The notes: generated by a model not told the origin, from the letters alone. 64,000 nucleotides of DNA from Schistosoma haematobium (GCF_000699445.3 NC_067196.1:49145364-49209363); one strand, 5' to 3'; numbered from the stretch's first letter, positions 46,986 through 59,504 are shown. Numbers and translations: made by a program.

Positions 46986-48575
46986 TTATTTACTAAGTGG
47001 ACTTATAATTGAGCTACCTACATTTGATGACATTGGAATTGATCTATGACTGTGAAACACACCCAATGGTAATTGCATAGCTAAATTATCTAGTTTTAAA
47101 CGTCCTAATGGATCATCACGTTTAAATAATACTTCTAAAAATGGTCGTGAAAATGTAAAACTAACAATAATATAAAGACTTTGTAAAGCTATAAAAATTC
47201 CGTAGAATTGCCATACCATAGTATGACATATATAATTTGATATGAATGCAAGTATCCATAAGAAGGTATGACTTATCGCCATTTTGCTAAACATTCGAAA
47301 ACGTGCTTTCACATCCACTGATTGTGATGAAAAATGAGCTTGTATAAGACAATTTGTATCAGTTTTAATTGATATTAAAATAATAAGAACAATAGATGCA
47401 AAACATAAAAAAGCAACTGGTATATGCATTAACCATTGGTAAGCAGTTAAACAACCACCTAGATTGCCGCATGTAATAATTCCATAAGCAGGATTCCATA
47501 TGCTATTCAAATTTAAATAATATGAAGCCCAAATTCCATAGGTTGTCGGAAAAATTGGTAAACAAACAATAGCACTTATTACAATCAAATTCCGCATACG
47601 ATTATTATGCATCCTTACATCATTATTAATGACACGTGGAATTATATTGCTCTGATGACTGGAATATCCATCTTTCAGTGCTACAAATCTTGTTTTTCTT
47701 TCTTGATCTTTCTTAATTCGCTCTAATGATCGAACTGTTTTGAATTTAGCTTCTGGTTGTGTTATAACACATTGAAATTTTCTAACAAAATTGCCCTTTG
47801 GAACACCAGTTATTGCACATGAATTAGTAAACCAATCATTATACTTTGTTTTTTGACAAGATGTACTTGGACATTTCTGTTTTTTCCACAAACAGTGAGG
47901 TGATTTGAAATTCCATGATTTTGTTTTGATGGATGAATGCTTGTAACAATGATTCAATTGTAAATGGTGCTCAAACAGACCGAAAAATATTCCAAGATAT
48001 ATAGACAGAATAAGATAATGTGTTAGGAAATCCATGAATCGGCAGTTAAAAAACATATTTTCTCTAGTAAAATAAGTTACTTCTTTATTAGTCATATTGA
48101 AACTAATTGTTGATGGCATGTATGCACTAGAAAATAAGACTCCATTGTGTAGTGAATTGAATAAAATAATAAGCGACAAACAATTCCCATAAAGTCTTCT
48201 CAAACTTTTATTTACAGAGAACACCATGATAAAGTGAGCGAACATAGTAATTGAAGCTACTGCCATACTTATATGTGCAACTGTTGATTGACTTCGTAAT
48301 ATCGGACAATAAGAGTTAATTGATCTCGAATATGTTTCATTTAAATAAGTAATTTCAATTGTATCCCCATGAATCATAACGCTGTCTTCATGTATGGAAT
48401 TAGTCATATTATTCTCCAATTTTGTAAAATTATTATTACCTGGTTTATGATGATAATCGAAACAATCGTAAATTATTTCTGAAACACTTCTTGGAAATCC
48501 AATAAAGTTAGATGAGTCAGGCTTATCAATTGCCATTTTTGTTAAAACAAGAAAATATTTTTTTTCACAATTCAC
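46986..48575 (-). CDS. Seven-transmembrane receptor-like protein, 529 residues
   Basis: This is a single uninterrupted frame, unusual for a large schistosome gene. Hydrophobic segments lie near residues 98-120, 128-150, 178-201, 329-352, 381-403, 428-452 and 456-476, which gives seven passes. Glycosylation sequons sit in the N-terminus (NFT 49, NMT 56, NET 79) and in the loop between passes 2 and 3 (NMT 160), all extracellular under this topology. Cys178 at the top of pass 3 and Cys369/Cys375 in the second outer loop could form the usual GPCR disulfide. The third-to-fourth inner loop is very long (about 127 residues), basic and Cys-rich. DRY and NPxxY of rhodopsin-type receptors are absent. 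The last segment (LQSLYIIVSF, near 464) faintly recalls secretin/adhesion receptors. The ligand is unknown. Start may be Met1 or the Met at 14; no signal peptide is obvious. A platyhelminth-divergent GPCR is the best guess. Confidence 0.75.
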   Translation of the reverse strand: MNCEKKYFLVLTKMAIDKPDSSNFIGFPRSVSEIIYDCFDYHHKPGNNNFTKLENNMTNSIHEDSVMIHGDTIEITYLNETYSRSINSYCPILRSQSTVAHISMAVASITMFAHFIMVFSVNKSLRRLYGNCLSLIILFNSLHNGVLFSSAYMPSTISFNMTNKEVTYFTRENMFFNCRFMDFLTHYLILSIYLGIFFGLFEHHLQLNHCYKHSSIKTKSWNFKSPHCLWKKQKCPSTSCQKTKYNDWFTNSCAITGVPKGNFVRKFQCVITQPEAKFKTVRSLERIKKDQERKTRFVALKDGYSSHQSNIIPRVINNDVRMHNNRMRNLIVISAIVCLPIFPTTYGIWASYYLNLNSIWNPAYGIITCGNLGGCLTAYQWLMHIPVAFLCFASIVLIILISIKTDTNCLIQAHFSSQSVDVKARFRMFSKMAISHTFLWILAFISNYICHTMVWQFYGIFIALQSLYIIVSFTFSRPFLEVLFKRDDPLGRLKLDNLAMQLPLGVFHSHRSIPMSSNVGSSIISPLSK

Positions 48576-49043
48576 TACATAACTTCTTCTGAATTAATAT
48601 ATTATGTCTTGTTTTGAAATAGATAGTTGCAATCTGTTATTGATATGAATAGATACTGTCATAATACTGATGACTATCAAAAAACAATTTTATATATATA
48701 TTTATATATAAATTTGAATATATCTATTAAAGTTACAAAACAATTAATTTAACGATGGAATATATACAAACAAACGTTTAAAAATACTTAATCCTAATTG
48801 GTCAGTAAAAAATAAGGATATGATTGGTTAAATAAGTTTACATACAAGTGAACATTGTTTTCAGCTTTTAATCAATAGTAAAAAGTAAATGATTTTTTAC
48901 TTTTATGAAAATTAACTTGAACATGAACTAATTAATTAATGATGGTGAAGATAGTTAATAAAAAATCCAGAATAAATGAGTTAGATCATTCAAATGTTTT
49001 TATAAATGTGGTTTTCATGTTAAGAACACACCGTATATATATA
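48576..49043. other. Upstream region of the receptor gene
   Basis: AT-rich DNA that should hold the receptor's promoter on the minus strand. No promoter element can be identified with confidence. Confidence 0.35.
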
Positions 49044-49190
49044 TCCCCCCCGGGGGCTACTGCCGGTCCCAAGCACGGATAAAGGAGGAGTGTTGAACAT
49101 AGGTTTAGCGACCCGTAGAAAACTAACTCGCTAAATAAACGCTAACCAGAAATATATCACGATCAGCCTATCAGTAGGTTTAGTCCCCAG
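49044..49190 (+). repeat. GC-rich fragment resembling a LINE 5' leader
   Basis: A sharp GC-rich island opens CCCCCCCGGGGGCTACTGCC and continues GGTCCCAAGCACGGATAAAG, GAGGAGTG and CTAACTCGCTAAATAAACGC. I recall this leader (GGTCCCAAGC-CGGATAAAGGAGGAG) from RTE-type LINEs of trematodes and snails. It is possibly the 5' end of the second RTE-like family in this window. No coding sequence follows. Confidence 0.5.
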
Positions 49191-50169
49191 TCTAAATAAG
49201 AAATTTATTTAATTTATCATAATTAAGACAATAACCTTCCATAAATGATTTTCAGAACGATATGTTTTCAATTTTGAACATACTGAGTATTTAATTATGA
49301 TAGACTTAAATTCTTTTTATTAGGTCATTTCTATTCTAGCAAATGCGAGTAGAATAACTTTCATTTCATTTAAATTATGTATTGAAACACATAAGGAATG
49401 AATAGATTCATATTAAGAAATAACAGTTCTCAAAGAATTTATGTAGAAAGTGAAGAATATCACAATTGATGAAAACATATACTAATTAACTAAATTTTGG
49501 CTTAAGCCTGCTTATTGTAAGGATAAATAATTATTCTTACATAATTTTTCCATCAGCGATCTAAATACCTTTAATTATTTTAGATAACCAAGATGTTAGT
49601 AAAAAAATTACTTGACAGTATTTATCCCCTTATTTACCATATATTTGTTTATAAATACTTGTTCTGCTTCACTGACGGTTCATTAGTTTACATCCAGGTA
49701 TGTAAAATTGGGATTTTCAGAATTCATTAAGAAAATGTTATTCATTAACGACATTTTAACTGTGCTGGTTTAATAAAACATATATTGCAGCCTCCTTTTC
49801 TTCAATGTTCATGCTTAGTTTATATTGCGTATAACGACTTTACCAGACGATTAATACTACACCACTGGAAATTTATTGGATTAAGGTAACACACTAATTT
49901 TGATATGAATATCAGAAGTAACAAATTATTTTCTTCATTTCTGTTGAATTTTTATCGAAAAACATATAAACCTAGTTTGTTTAGATTACAAATAATAAGT
50001 TTAATAGTAGTGAAAATCAATGAATTGTTCTAAATAGTAAAGTGAACCAAATATTCACAGGATCTATAACTCACAAGACATATCTTCTGAGTTTTGAAAT
50101 TATGTTTTTGGAATTTAAGTTAATTGTATGTAAACCTCAAATAGAATTTAGGTAAAGGCTCTTAATTAG
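49191..50169. other. AT-rich DNA without recognised gene
   Basis: Nothing is recognised before the RTE copy junction. Confidence 0.35.
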
Positions 50170-52006
50170 CAGTTCAGTTGGCCTTCAGCTACTCTACAAC
50201 TACCCTCCATTCCCAGACAGTGTGAATGGAACATTGAAGTAGGTCCCCCAACTCTCGCTGAAGTTCATAAAGCAGCTGGTCCAGATGAATTGACTCCAGA
50301 GGTCTTTAAGAATAGTGGTCCAATTTTAGCGATTAGGTTGACTAATATTTTAGCTAAAATCTGGGAGTTAGACGTTATTCCATCTAACTGGTCACAATCA
50401 CTTATCGTCCCAATATATAAGAAAGGGTCAAAATCATCCTGTGACAACCACAGAGGGATTAGTTTAACTAATATAATATCTAAAATACTAGCCTCGATAA
50501 TTATCAGACGCCTAACTAAGACTCATGAACTGCAAACACGAGAGAACCAAGCTGGCTTCAGACCTGGTCTAGACTGCACCCCACACATATTCACCATTCG
50601 TCAGGTTCTAGAACAAAGAAATAATTATTGGCTTCCGACAATGGTGGTCTTTCTCGACTTAAAAGCAGCATTTGACTCGGGAGACCGCGAGATTCTGTGG
50701 CAGTATCTGTCATTGAAAGGTGTACCCCAGAAGTACATAAACCTTGTAAAGGCTCTTTACTCGAACACTACTAGTCGAGTCAGAGCTTATGGCGAACTGT
50801 CATCCATTTTTGCAACCTCAAGTGGTGTCCGTCAAGGCTGTCCACTTTCCCCATTTTTGTTTAACTTCATCATAGATCTACTGATGGAAATAACTTTCTC
50901 GTCGACTGAGTTCTCGGGTATTGATCTCCTTCCAGGAGGTCCACTTATCGACTTAGAATACGCAGATGACATAGTCCTGTTTGGTGAAGAGGCTGACAAA
51001 ATGCAGAGTCTTCTGGTAGCACTGAGCAACAATGCCAGGGTGTTTGGAATGCGCTTCTCTCCCTCTAAATGCAAGTTGTTGCTTCAGGACTGGTCTGCGT
51101 CAACACCTGAACTAAGGATAGGGAGTGAAGTAGTCGAACGCGTTGACAACTTCACTTATCTTCGAAGTCTGATCAGCCCTAATGGATTAGTGTCTGAGCA
51201 CGTGTCTCAGCACGGATTCGAAAAGCTCGATTGGCTTTTGCCAACTTACGTCACCTACGGCGAAGGCGAGATATCCGTCTATCAATAAAAGGACTAGTAT
51301 ACTGCGCGGCAGTTCGTTCTGTTTTACCTTACGGCCGCAAAACGTGACCATTAAGAGTAAAAGATACTCGTAAGCTACTAGTATTTGACCACAGATGCCT
51401 CAGAAATATTGCTGGCGTCTGCTGGGATCACCGGGTAAGTAATAGTGAGGTTAGACGCAGAGTATTAGGGAATGATGGTAAATCAGTTGATGAGGTTGTG
51501 AATCTTCATCGACTGAGATGGTTGGGCCACGTGTTACGTATGCCTGAACACCGATTACCACGACGTGCAATGCTAACCTGTGTTTGGGTCGGTTGGAAGA
51601 AAGTTAGGGGCGGCCAAACCAAAACGTGGCATCAGTGCTTGAAGTCACTAACTTCTAGTCTGAGCCATGTTGGTAGATGCAGACTACTTGGTTGGGGTCT
51701 GCGTGACTATCGTAACCAATGGTTGGAGGCTGTATGTGACATGGCTCAGAATCGATCACAATGGCGTCGGTGTATACACTCTCTATGTTCCCTTAAACCA
51801 AGAGATTAAAATCACTTCATATCTTTCTTTCTACGGACTAATTCTTTCTTCCTGTACTATGTCCTTATCTGCAATCTTTGTTTTGTATATTACCACCACT
51901 GAGTTAACTGCTTCTATGAATTTAGTGTGCATCTCGTTGAGTCAATGAGGTATGGTAACTTGGACCGATGCACATATGTGCCTGGTCCTACGTTGTAGCT
52001 GACTAA
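50170..52006 (+). mobile_element. 5'-truncated RTE (SR2/Perere-3 type) copy 2
   Basis: The copy begins abruptly at a point matching about 6697 of the first copy (AGTTCAGTTGGCCTTCAGCT) and continues to the same 3' end (GTAGCTGACTAAC). It lacks the leader and the endonuclease. Relative to copy 1 it has lost 27 bases after GAAGTTCA (near 50268). Truncation from the 5' side is standard for LINE insertion. Confidence 0.9.
50176..51809 (+). pseudogene. RTE ORF2 copy 2: reverse transcriptase and C-terminus, broken
   Basis: The open part to 51288 keeps RT motifs FRPGLDCTPHIF, LDLKAAFD, SGVRQGCPLSPFLFNF, EYADDIVLF and FSPSKCKLL. It then follows the same 2-base insertion as copy 1 into the same false ending (GEGEISVYQ). 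The authentic frame resumes and meets the same TGA (51345-51347). It then stays open through HRLRWLGHVLRM to a proper end at 51809, where Trp (RNQWLEAV) is kept at the codon that is TGA in copy 1. The ending RRCIHSLCSLKPRD is therefore closer to the intact protein than that of copy 1. No endonuclease is present, so it is non-functional. Confidence 0.9.
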
Positions 52007-54484
52007 CTTTCTTATTTAAAATAAATATGATCTTTAATTGATTATATTTGTTTCACCAAACTAATTTATCTACAATTTATTTACTAAAACTAAGCAAAAC
52101 TAATAATTGTATCAATCTTCTAAAAAACATACCAAATGATGGCTGTGAGTTGAACATGAAATTAAAAGAATTCTTGTTTTTAAAACTATATTTTCTTACT
52201 GTAAAGTAGATACAAATTTCCGAGAGAAACACTTTCAAAAACAAAATTTTTATCAAAAACTTATTATTATATCCCATTACGGAAAATTAATTATCGTTAA
52301 CCATTTTATACAAAAAATCATAAAAACAATATATTGTGTATAAATGTCTGATGATATTTAGGTTATATTTGCCTAATGTTTTTTGACCTACAGTCTTTTA
52401 AATAGAGCTTATCGTTTGGGTAGGATGAATACTTGAATTAAATCATCTTCAAAGAAGCTTGTCATAACGAAGAAAAAAAATCAATTTTCAATTACAAGTT
52501 TATTGATTGTGAGGTAAAGTACACAGAATCCTTATAAACAATTCTCCAATATCCAGCTAGGCTAAGGAAAAGGTGTATCGAATCAGGTGGAATTTTGATT
52601 AATTTCATTTGGTAGATCAATAAAATATTTAAAAGTATATCTATAAAAAAAAATGGAAAAAGTATTACGTTTGGTTTGATTACTTTTACTTTGTATAATG
52701 AAATCAGAATATTTCCCTATTTGTTATTTGAGTCATAGTTCCACTAATTATTATTTATTGGTTAACATACTACCAAACATTAAGAAGTAATAAAAGAAAA
52801 ACATATCTATGAAAATCCATAAACTTAGCATCTTGTTTACAATTTAATTTTCATATTTCGTTTTGTGATTTTTATCTCAAGTAATATATGTGTCATTCAT
52901 TACATTGTTAACCCTTCTCATTAAATTGTGAGCAATTCAAGTAATTTCAAATAACAATTCGATTTTATTTTATGTATTCCATGCAGTAATTAGTAAGCTG
53001 ATATTTTGAGATAAACCAATAATATATTTGATTGCTTAAGAAATTAGAACTCTCTTAAGATTAGATAGAAGAGTTAGGTAAAAACTGAAGAGATTTTTGA
53101 AAATATTTACAAAATAAAAAATTGCACGATTTTATGACTTATCAATTTCATAACTAGAATGTCTATTTCCATTATTTCATAATTGATAGTTTTCCTCCAA
53201 ACATCACTTTGGTTATTATCCTAGTTTTCGATGAAAATTATTGAGCTTAAATATAGATGACTGGAGTCAGTATTCAAATAGGAATCTGTATCCACTAAGT
53301 GAAAAAAAACCCATCTACATAATAAGCAATAAATTGATCTATAGATGGTATAACGTACTCATAAACATATTGGCTTTCATAAGCTTGATTTTGTTGATCA
53401 TGTATAATCTAACTCACTGATCATTTTAGTGCCACACAAGCTTAGCATTTGAAATTTTTGTATTCATTACATTTTTTTTACTTGTTTTGGTGGTTACTCA
53501 GTGAGTAAATTATTTGACTTTCATGAAACTGAAGGATTTGATTCCGCCTCACTTTATTCGGTTTAAGCCGTCGATGATATAAACTTCAATTTAGTAAATA
53601 AGATAACTTTCCGGTCATCAATAATCCACTGGCTAACTGACATGTGTTGGCGAGACCCAGAAAATTCTTCGAAAACAAGCTAAAGGGACACTGAAAACGC
53701 TGAGAAACATTTTACTCAATCAGCGTTGAACAGAAACTTCTTTGAAACATTTAGAAATTAAAATCACGTGCCACTTTTTTAATTGAATGATTACATATCC
53801 TGCCACTATGTTTAGTAGGGTTACAGAAATTTCCAAAAGCTCAAGACCCTCTGAAATGCTATGAATACCCTCAATTTTCTGTACATAATCTAACCTTGGG
53901 GTAAAGCGTTCTTTCCATATTTTGCGTCTCCTCTCGTGTTCAAGTTGTCGTGTAGATTTAGCCTGGGGTTATTAGAAGGGCTTAGGAAACATATTCAAGC
54001 GTTCAGTCAGAAGATTGGTTATCATACAAATCATGTTTTTGTCTGCTTAACGGAGAACTTAAATATTTCGTATCAATTTCTACTCATAAACTAACACAAT
54101 GTATGTCTGTCCGTGACATCTAACTTAATTTTCTATCTCCAGATCTATCGCTTGGCCAAGCTCGACATAAGTAGGACTATTATTAGTAGACACATCAACA
54201 AACAATTTGTAGGGCCTTCTAAATATGTTTGAAATAGCATCGATATTCCTGTATCTTAGTAAAACATGTGATGCATAAACGAACATTAGTTATCTATCTA
54301 TTATTGGTAGTATTTGATGTTGTCCATCGATCATCGTAATTTTCAACTTATTCATAAACGTCAAGTACTAATGGTCAATAAAACATTTAAGATGTTCACT
54401 CAATTTACATATTCTTTATTCAACATTACTTACAATGGAATTTAATATCAACGATATCCAATGGATTTTGATTGCCGATGGGTT
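52007..54484. other. AT-rich DNA without recognised gene
   Basis: Nothing recognisable. Bases 53520-53720 are slightly less AT-rich and may be eroded repeat. Confidence 0.35.
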
Positions 54485-54585
54485 TATGAATGCAGACTGA
54501 TAAAGAATCTCATATTAGAATGAGACAACATCAAGTGCTTCGTGATTTTCAATGTTTATCTAACGATCGTCAGTCCATGATGTAA
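54485..54585 (+). repeat. Very old hammerhead-SINE fragment
   Basis: ATGAATGCAGACTGATAAAG, then AATCTCATATTAGAATGAGA, then CATCAAGTGCTTCGTGATTT and a GTCAGTCCATGAT tail follow the second-family hammerhead and tail in order with many changes. No functional ribozyme remains. Confidence 0.45.
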
Positions 54586-57500
54586 AGCATAAGTTGTCCT
54601 ATAATTTGAAATATTCAAACAATTAAGTAACATTCATTTGAGAAACAGTTTGATACTGTCATGGGATACAGAAATTCATGTTAATTGAATATAATCTGAT
54701 ATTTCGAAGCTATAAACGTTGGTCAGGATTTGTTGGGTTTAAATTAGGTCACCTACTGTGGTTAATCATCATCCGGTTTCTCACTAATTAATTTTATTTA
54801 TGTATCTGTATGATTGTTAACTAATAATTTAACTGATATATTTCTAAATATAAATGAATCCATTGACAAAAGTCTAAGTTTGGACAAATAAACAAAAAAC
54901 AGTGGCATTAATTCATGCAATTTTCTGCAGCATATTTTTCATCAATAAATTTCTAATTTTACTTTCAAACTGATCAGTAGATTTTGTACAGTTTAAAATA
55001 TTAATCAAAAGTTAAGCAACTTTTTTATCTTCAATGATAATTTTCACCCAGCAACATAAACATGTCGTAATATAACAGAAAACAATGAAATATAAAGTAG
55101 AAATAATTCGTTTCATACAGATATTGACAAGTTTTTTTTATCCTTACATTTATGTATCACATTTATGTTTATCTTAAACAAAGATAAACTGAACTGGTTT
55201 TCATAAATTAGTTTTATGTAATGAGATGTAATGTATTTACTGTTTTACATGTTTTATTCGATAATTTCTATTCAATATTAAATAAAGAATAAATGAATGT
55301 CTTAATAACAGATTTATGGATCACGAATAAATATGTAAATTATAATAACAGTTAACCTTTGGATAATATACAACTTATGTTTATTTATCGTCAGTTAACA
55401 CTCATTTTCCGCGTATTGTCAAAACCCATTTTTTCCATAGAAATCAAGTGTCAATTTGAATAATCAAAGTAACTAAAGACAGATTATTTGCAATCCTATA
55501 ATAGGGGAATTTATCTCCAAAAGAAGAAACTTTTAGGTTGAAAACATTGTTAAATAAAAGTAAATAAAAGAAATTCATGTACAAAAAATTCAGGTAATGA
55601 TTAATAAAGTGATAAAAAGATAAAATATTGTGAAAGGTTTTTCAGTAATTATTATATAATATATTCAACAAGCTATGATCCGACTGTTTGGCACTATCAA
55701 GAAGTTTGTAGACAATATAAAATTTGAAGTCAGTTTACATTAATCGAAGAATCATTGAAAACCGAGAATTACCAGAAAGAGTTGTATCCAGCTTGAGACT
55801 CCTTGATAGTGAACACTGTATGAGAGGGAATTTAAGACATCTATGTTTCCCAATTAGGATAAGAACTTTACATTACTAAGTCAAAATTCAGTGGTCTAAC
55901 ATTCAATAATGTAAGATATATTTTGTCCTACTCCTCCCCAATAAAAATTCAACTCAGTAGGATTTTGATGATCTCCTCATTAATGTTAGTTTGTAAAGCA
56001 AACTGATTTCAGTCTTATCACTAAATTTAACCTTGCATCAAGAATTATCATACCTCTCTATTTCTGTACAGCATTTTACGATCATTTTCCACTACTTTAA
56101 ACCACTGATTCATCCTCTATCTGTAACGCTTATTGATAAAACGTTTAAGAATCTAGGTATTCTAAATGTTAGAAAGACTCAGGCTTAATATTTTATTTAT
56201 ACTGAATAAGTTTAGAGAAACCAAAATCAACCGCCATTCCTAGAAGCAACCAAACATTTGAATGCTATACGCGATATTAGAGACTAATTTTCTACCTGAT
56301 TAATCAGAACATAAGTTTGTAACTCATTTGAAACCATCTAGTTTTGATTATCAGACTACCGTGATTTTGAGTTAGTGTCCTTGTTAATTGGTATTTACTC
56401 TTTTCCTTAGTAACCACAAGAACCTCTTTTGTACTCATTATAACGTTGGTTCACTTTTTCTCATACTCTTCTACTTGGCACACCTTTTTCAACATGCTAT
56501 TCTATACAACTCTTCAGCACACAATCTGTCTGCATTCTGCATACAAACAAACCAAAAGTTGAATGCTACAAATCGTTACTTTCATGCACTAATAACACAA
56601 GTATAACAAGTATAACACAAAATAAAGTTTATGTTGAAAAGCAAATTTTTGAGATAATCTGACTGTTGTTCCACTTTGACAGACTGAGTTTCTCAACTCC
56701 CTAAACGTCTTTTGTGGAGTTTTTAGAAACAAATAGTATGTGAAACACTAAACATAAGCTTGTTTGTATAATGCTATTTCTTGGAAATAAACTTACGCGA
56801 CTTTATTTACTTGATAGTCTATTCATGATATAAAATTGGTATTGATATCTTGTTTGTTTCGTCATCAGTTTGTTTGTAATCGTGAATAATATTTTGCCTT
56901 TATGATAAATTGTTTATATTGATCAATAGATTTGTAAGTAGTGAACTAAAACTGAAAACGTAACATAAGATAATCAATATTCATTTATGTATTATGAATA
57001 TTCAATATGGTAACTGTTTTTTTATTCATCCCAGTGTAATACAACACTTGAAGGATGACGTCGTGCTATGGTATTTAGTAGTTTGCTAAAAATAAATTTA
57101 TTTATTTATTGAGAAATAATCTAGTTTACAAATCCATGATATAAAGTTGTTTCCGGGTAATATATTACAGTTTAGATTTGTTCTGGATTTTTTTCATTAT
57201 TTCATTGTTTAATTAAATTGGTCACGTGTGGGGTATACACTTGACATCAGGAAATAATTCAGTTCTAACATTTCAATAATCCCATCTTTTCTTAGCTAGT
57301 ATGTAACAATGAATAAAGTTATAAGCAGATGCACAAAATGATTTTAGGAATAATTATTATCGACTGAAATCAGTTAAAGATTCAAGAAATCCAACGAAAC
57401 ACTGGGTGTTCACTATGTTCTAGTTTGACTCTTCAGATTCCACTGTTGAATATGAACGAATAAATGGATAAGATGACACTATGAGAATTGTTCAAAGGCG

Positions 57501-57775
57501 AATTATATATTTTCATTGTGCATTCACTTAATAATCGGTTTACGGCATATTTATATAATTTTATATATAAGCTTTCTTTTAGATATGTTTCTTACCATTC
57601 GTAAATTACAGTTAACTAATTATGCACATGTTATTTAGTTTTCACTTAGACACATAGAAATTATGATTTTTTACTTATGGTGCATTGTGATTCTATAATT
57701 GACATAGATTTTCCTGTGAGTTTTCGAGCTACTTTTGTGATCTAATTAAGCATTAAGGATAGCGGGTCATCAATA
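54586..57775. other. AT-rich DNA without recognised gene
   Basis: No motif or repeat that I can support. Confidence 0.35.
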
Positions 57776-57872
57776 CAAACGTCATGTAGAAGTGAAGTGT
57801 TTGAATTGTTCCACGCTTCAGTTGTAGCTTGTTCCATCGACCTCGATTTTGACTGGTTATTGTTGACCTGTC
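57776..57872 (-). repeat. Penelope-like element 3' end fragment
   Basis: GTAGAAGTGAAGTGTTTGAA, then AGCTTGTTCCATCGACCTCG and TGGTTATTGTTGACCT align in order with 26130-26215, the coding end and start of the 3' UTR of the Penelope-like copy at 26 kb. Only this short piece is left. Confidence 0.65.
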
Positions 57873-58322
57873 ACCTAAATCATCCACCTAAGCAACAAAT
57901 CTTATCGACCATCTCAAGGAATCAATACTAGTGGGCTCAATGATCTAGCTATCCTATGAATAGTGTACAGTTAATGGACATTTACTTTACCGCAACTTCG
58001 CACATTAAGCAAATACTTACCAAATAAGAGTTCAATTTAACTTTGCCAAAACGAATACACAAATGAACAATGAATAACCGATTTCGTTCATGAATAAATA
58101 ACGTTACTTATGTTTACGAATCTAATCCATTAAAATTCATCCACGATGAACTGTTGTAACGCTAACGATTGGATCATTTTTTAGAAAATTATGATTTTTT
58201 TCCAAACTTACACATAAACATGTACTTCTTTATTGTACAGTGTTTAAAGATAAATGGATCTAATTATTATTTTTATTATTATTTTGCAAACCATTTCTTG
58301 ACTTTTGCTCTGATATTTATAG
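57873..58322. other. AT-rich DNA
   Basis: No recognised content other than the pyrimidine-rich run leading to the acceptor at 58321-58322. Confidence 0.35.
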
Positions 58323-58403
58323 ATCCACAAGGATGTGCAAATATAACATGGTCGTTAAACGTTTTCACTCATTTTTTAACAGTATGCTTTGAAATGCATT
58401 TAG
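58323..58403 (+). CDS. Candidate internal exon, unknown protein
   Basis: An 81-base open segment lies between an acceptor (TGATATTTATAG) and a strong donor (TTTAG|GTAAGA). With one base from the previous exon it reads DPQGCANITWSLNV, then FTHFLTVCFEMHLG. Its length is a multiple of three, so it could be spliced in or out without shifting frame. The residues look like part of a membrane protein: a cysteine, an NIT sequon and a hydrophobic run. I do not recognise the family. The following open stretch at 58913-59084 does not join it in phase, so no gene model can be drawn. It may be chance. Confidence 0.25.
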
Positions 58404-59504
58404 GTAAGATAAGAAATAGGCTAGTTTTTAAGAAGCATTGTTACTGTCTTGGGTTTTTTTCAACTACAATCATGTAGAAAACGTTATCAGGTGAACAATT
58501 CATTTTAGAAAAACCTTATTCAACAGAATATTGTTAACAACTAAAGTACAGCATTACAATTAAAACAGAATATTTATAGTAAACATTTTGGTTTACATTT
58601 GTTCTAGGTATTCGTTTAGGTACAATTAAAACGTTTCCTGATTTATAATGGAATAAACATATCACTATTAATGTATTTGTAATTAGTTAACCGCTAAAAT
58701 GATATTTCGTATCAGCGTTATTAGTTACACAGTATTTCTAATAATTGAAAGTATTTATGCAAAATTTACATGAAAAGTGCACCATTAAAACAAAGGCTTT
58801 AGGAAAATTAATGTTTTTACAGCATATTTGTGGATTCAATCATGAATTTTATTAATGAATGAAAAACTGAACAGTATCAGGTATGTATTTAGTTTTTGAA
58901 TATTATGTATAGTTTTTCAACTTTTAAAATGAGTCCTACGAGAATAAATATGACAACAATTAAACTTTCTGAAAAAAAAATTGAGTATTCTAGAACATCG
59001 GAAAATTCATATGTAAAAGGTGGTAAACAAAATATATCATGTTTCATGATTCATAGTATTCCATTGCATCACCCATTGCGATAACAGTTCATTGTTGTGA
59101 TAACAACTATGTCTTAGATAATATCGAACTAAAATTTGTATTCAGTTATAAAAACTGTCTGTGTATTTTGAAATATCTCCATTAAAAACTTTATGGCTTT
59201 ATGATCTCAGTGAGTTGGTGCACACTTTTGTCAACTATGTGACTGCACAATTATTTTGTAGTTCAGTAATTGACAAGAACTGTTCCTATATTCTATGCTA
59301 ATTGCTTATCAACTTGTAAGCAAGAGTTTATATTGATATAATCGTGGTTTGTTTACCTAGGAATGAAATATAACAAATAGTAGAAAAGATCAGTTCTAAT
59401 TAGCATTCGTTAATTAAATGACTCCCAACATTTAAAAATTCTACGCTTAGTCTACAATTTTTGACATCTACATTTTAGTAGTCGAATTTTGGTTAACAAA
59501 ACCT
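58404..59504. other. AT-rich DNA with an unsupported open frame
   Basis: The open frame 58896-59084 follows a possible acceptor (TATGTATAG) and could be a terminal exon, but it does not match the phase of the candidate exon before it. Confidence 0.3.

Noticed and set aside
57370..57440. Possible hammerhead fossil (ACACTGGGTGTTCACTATGT)
   Set aside because: Too little similarity in core or tail to separate it from chance.
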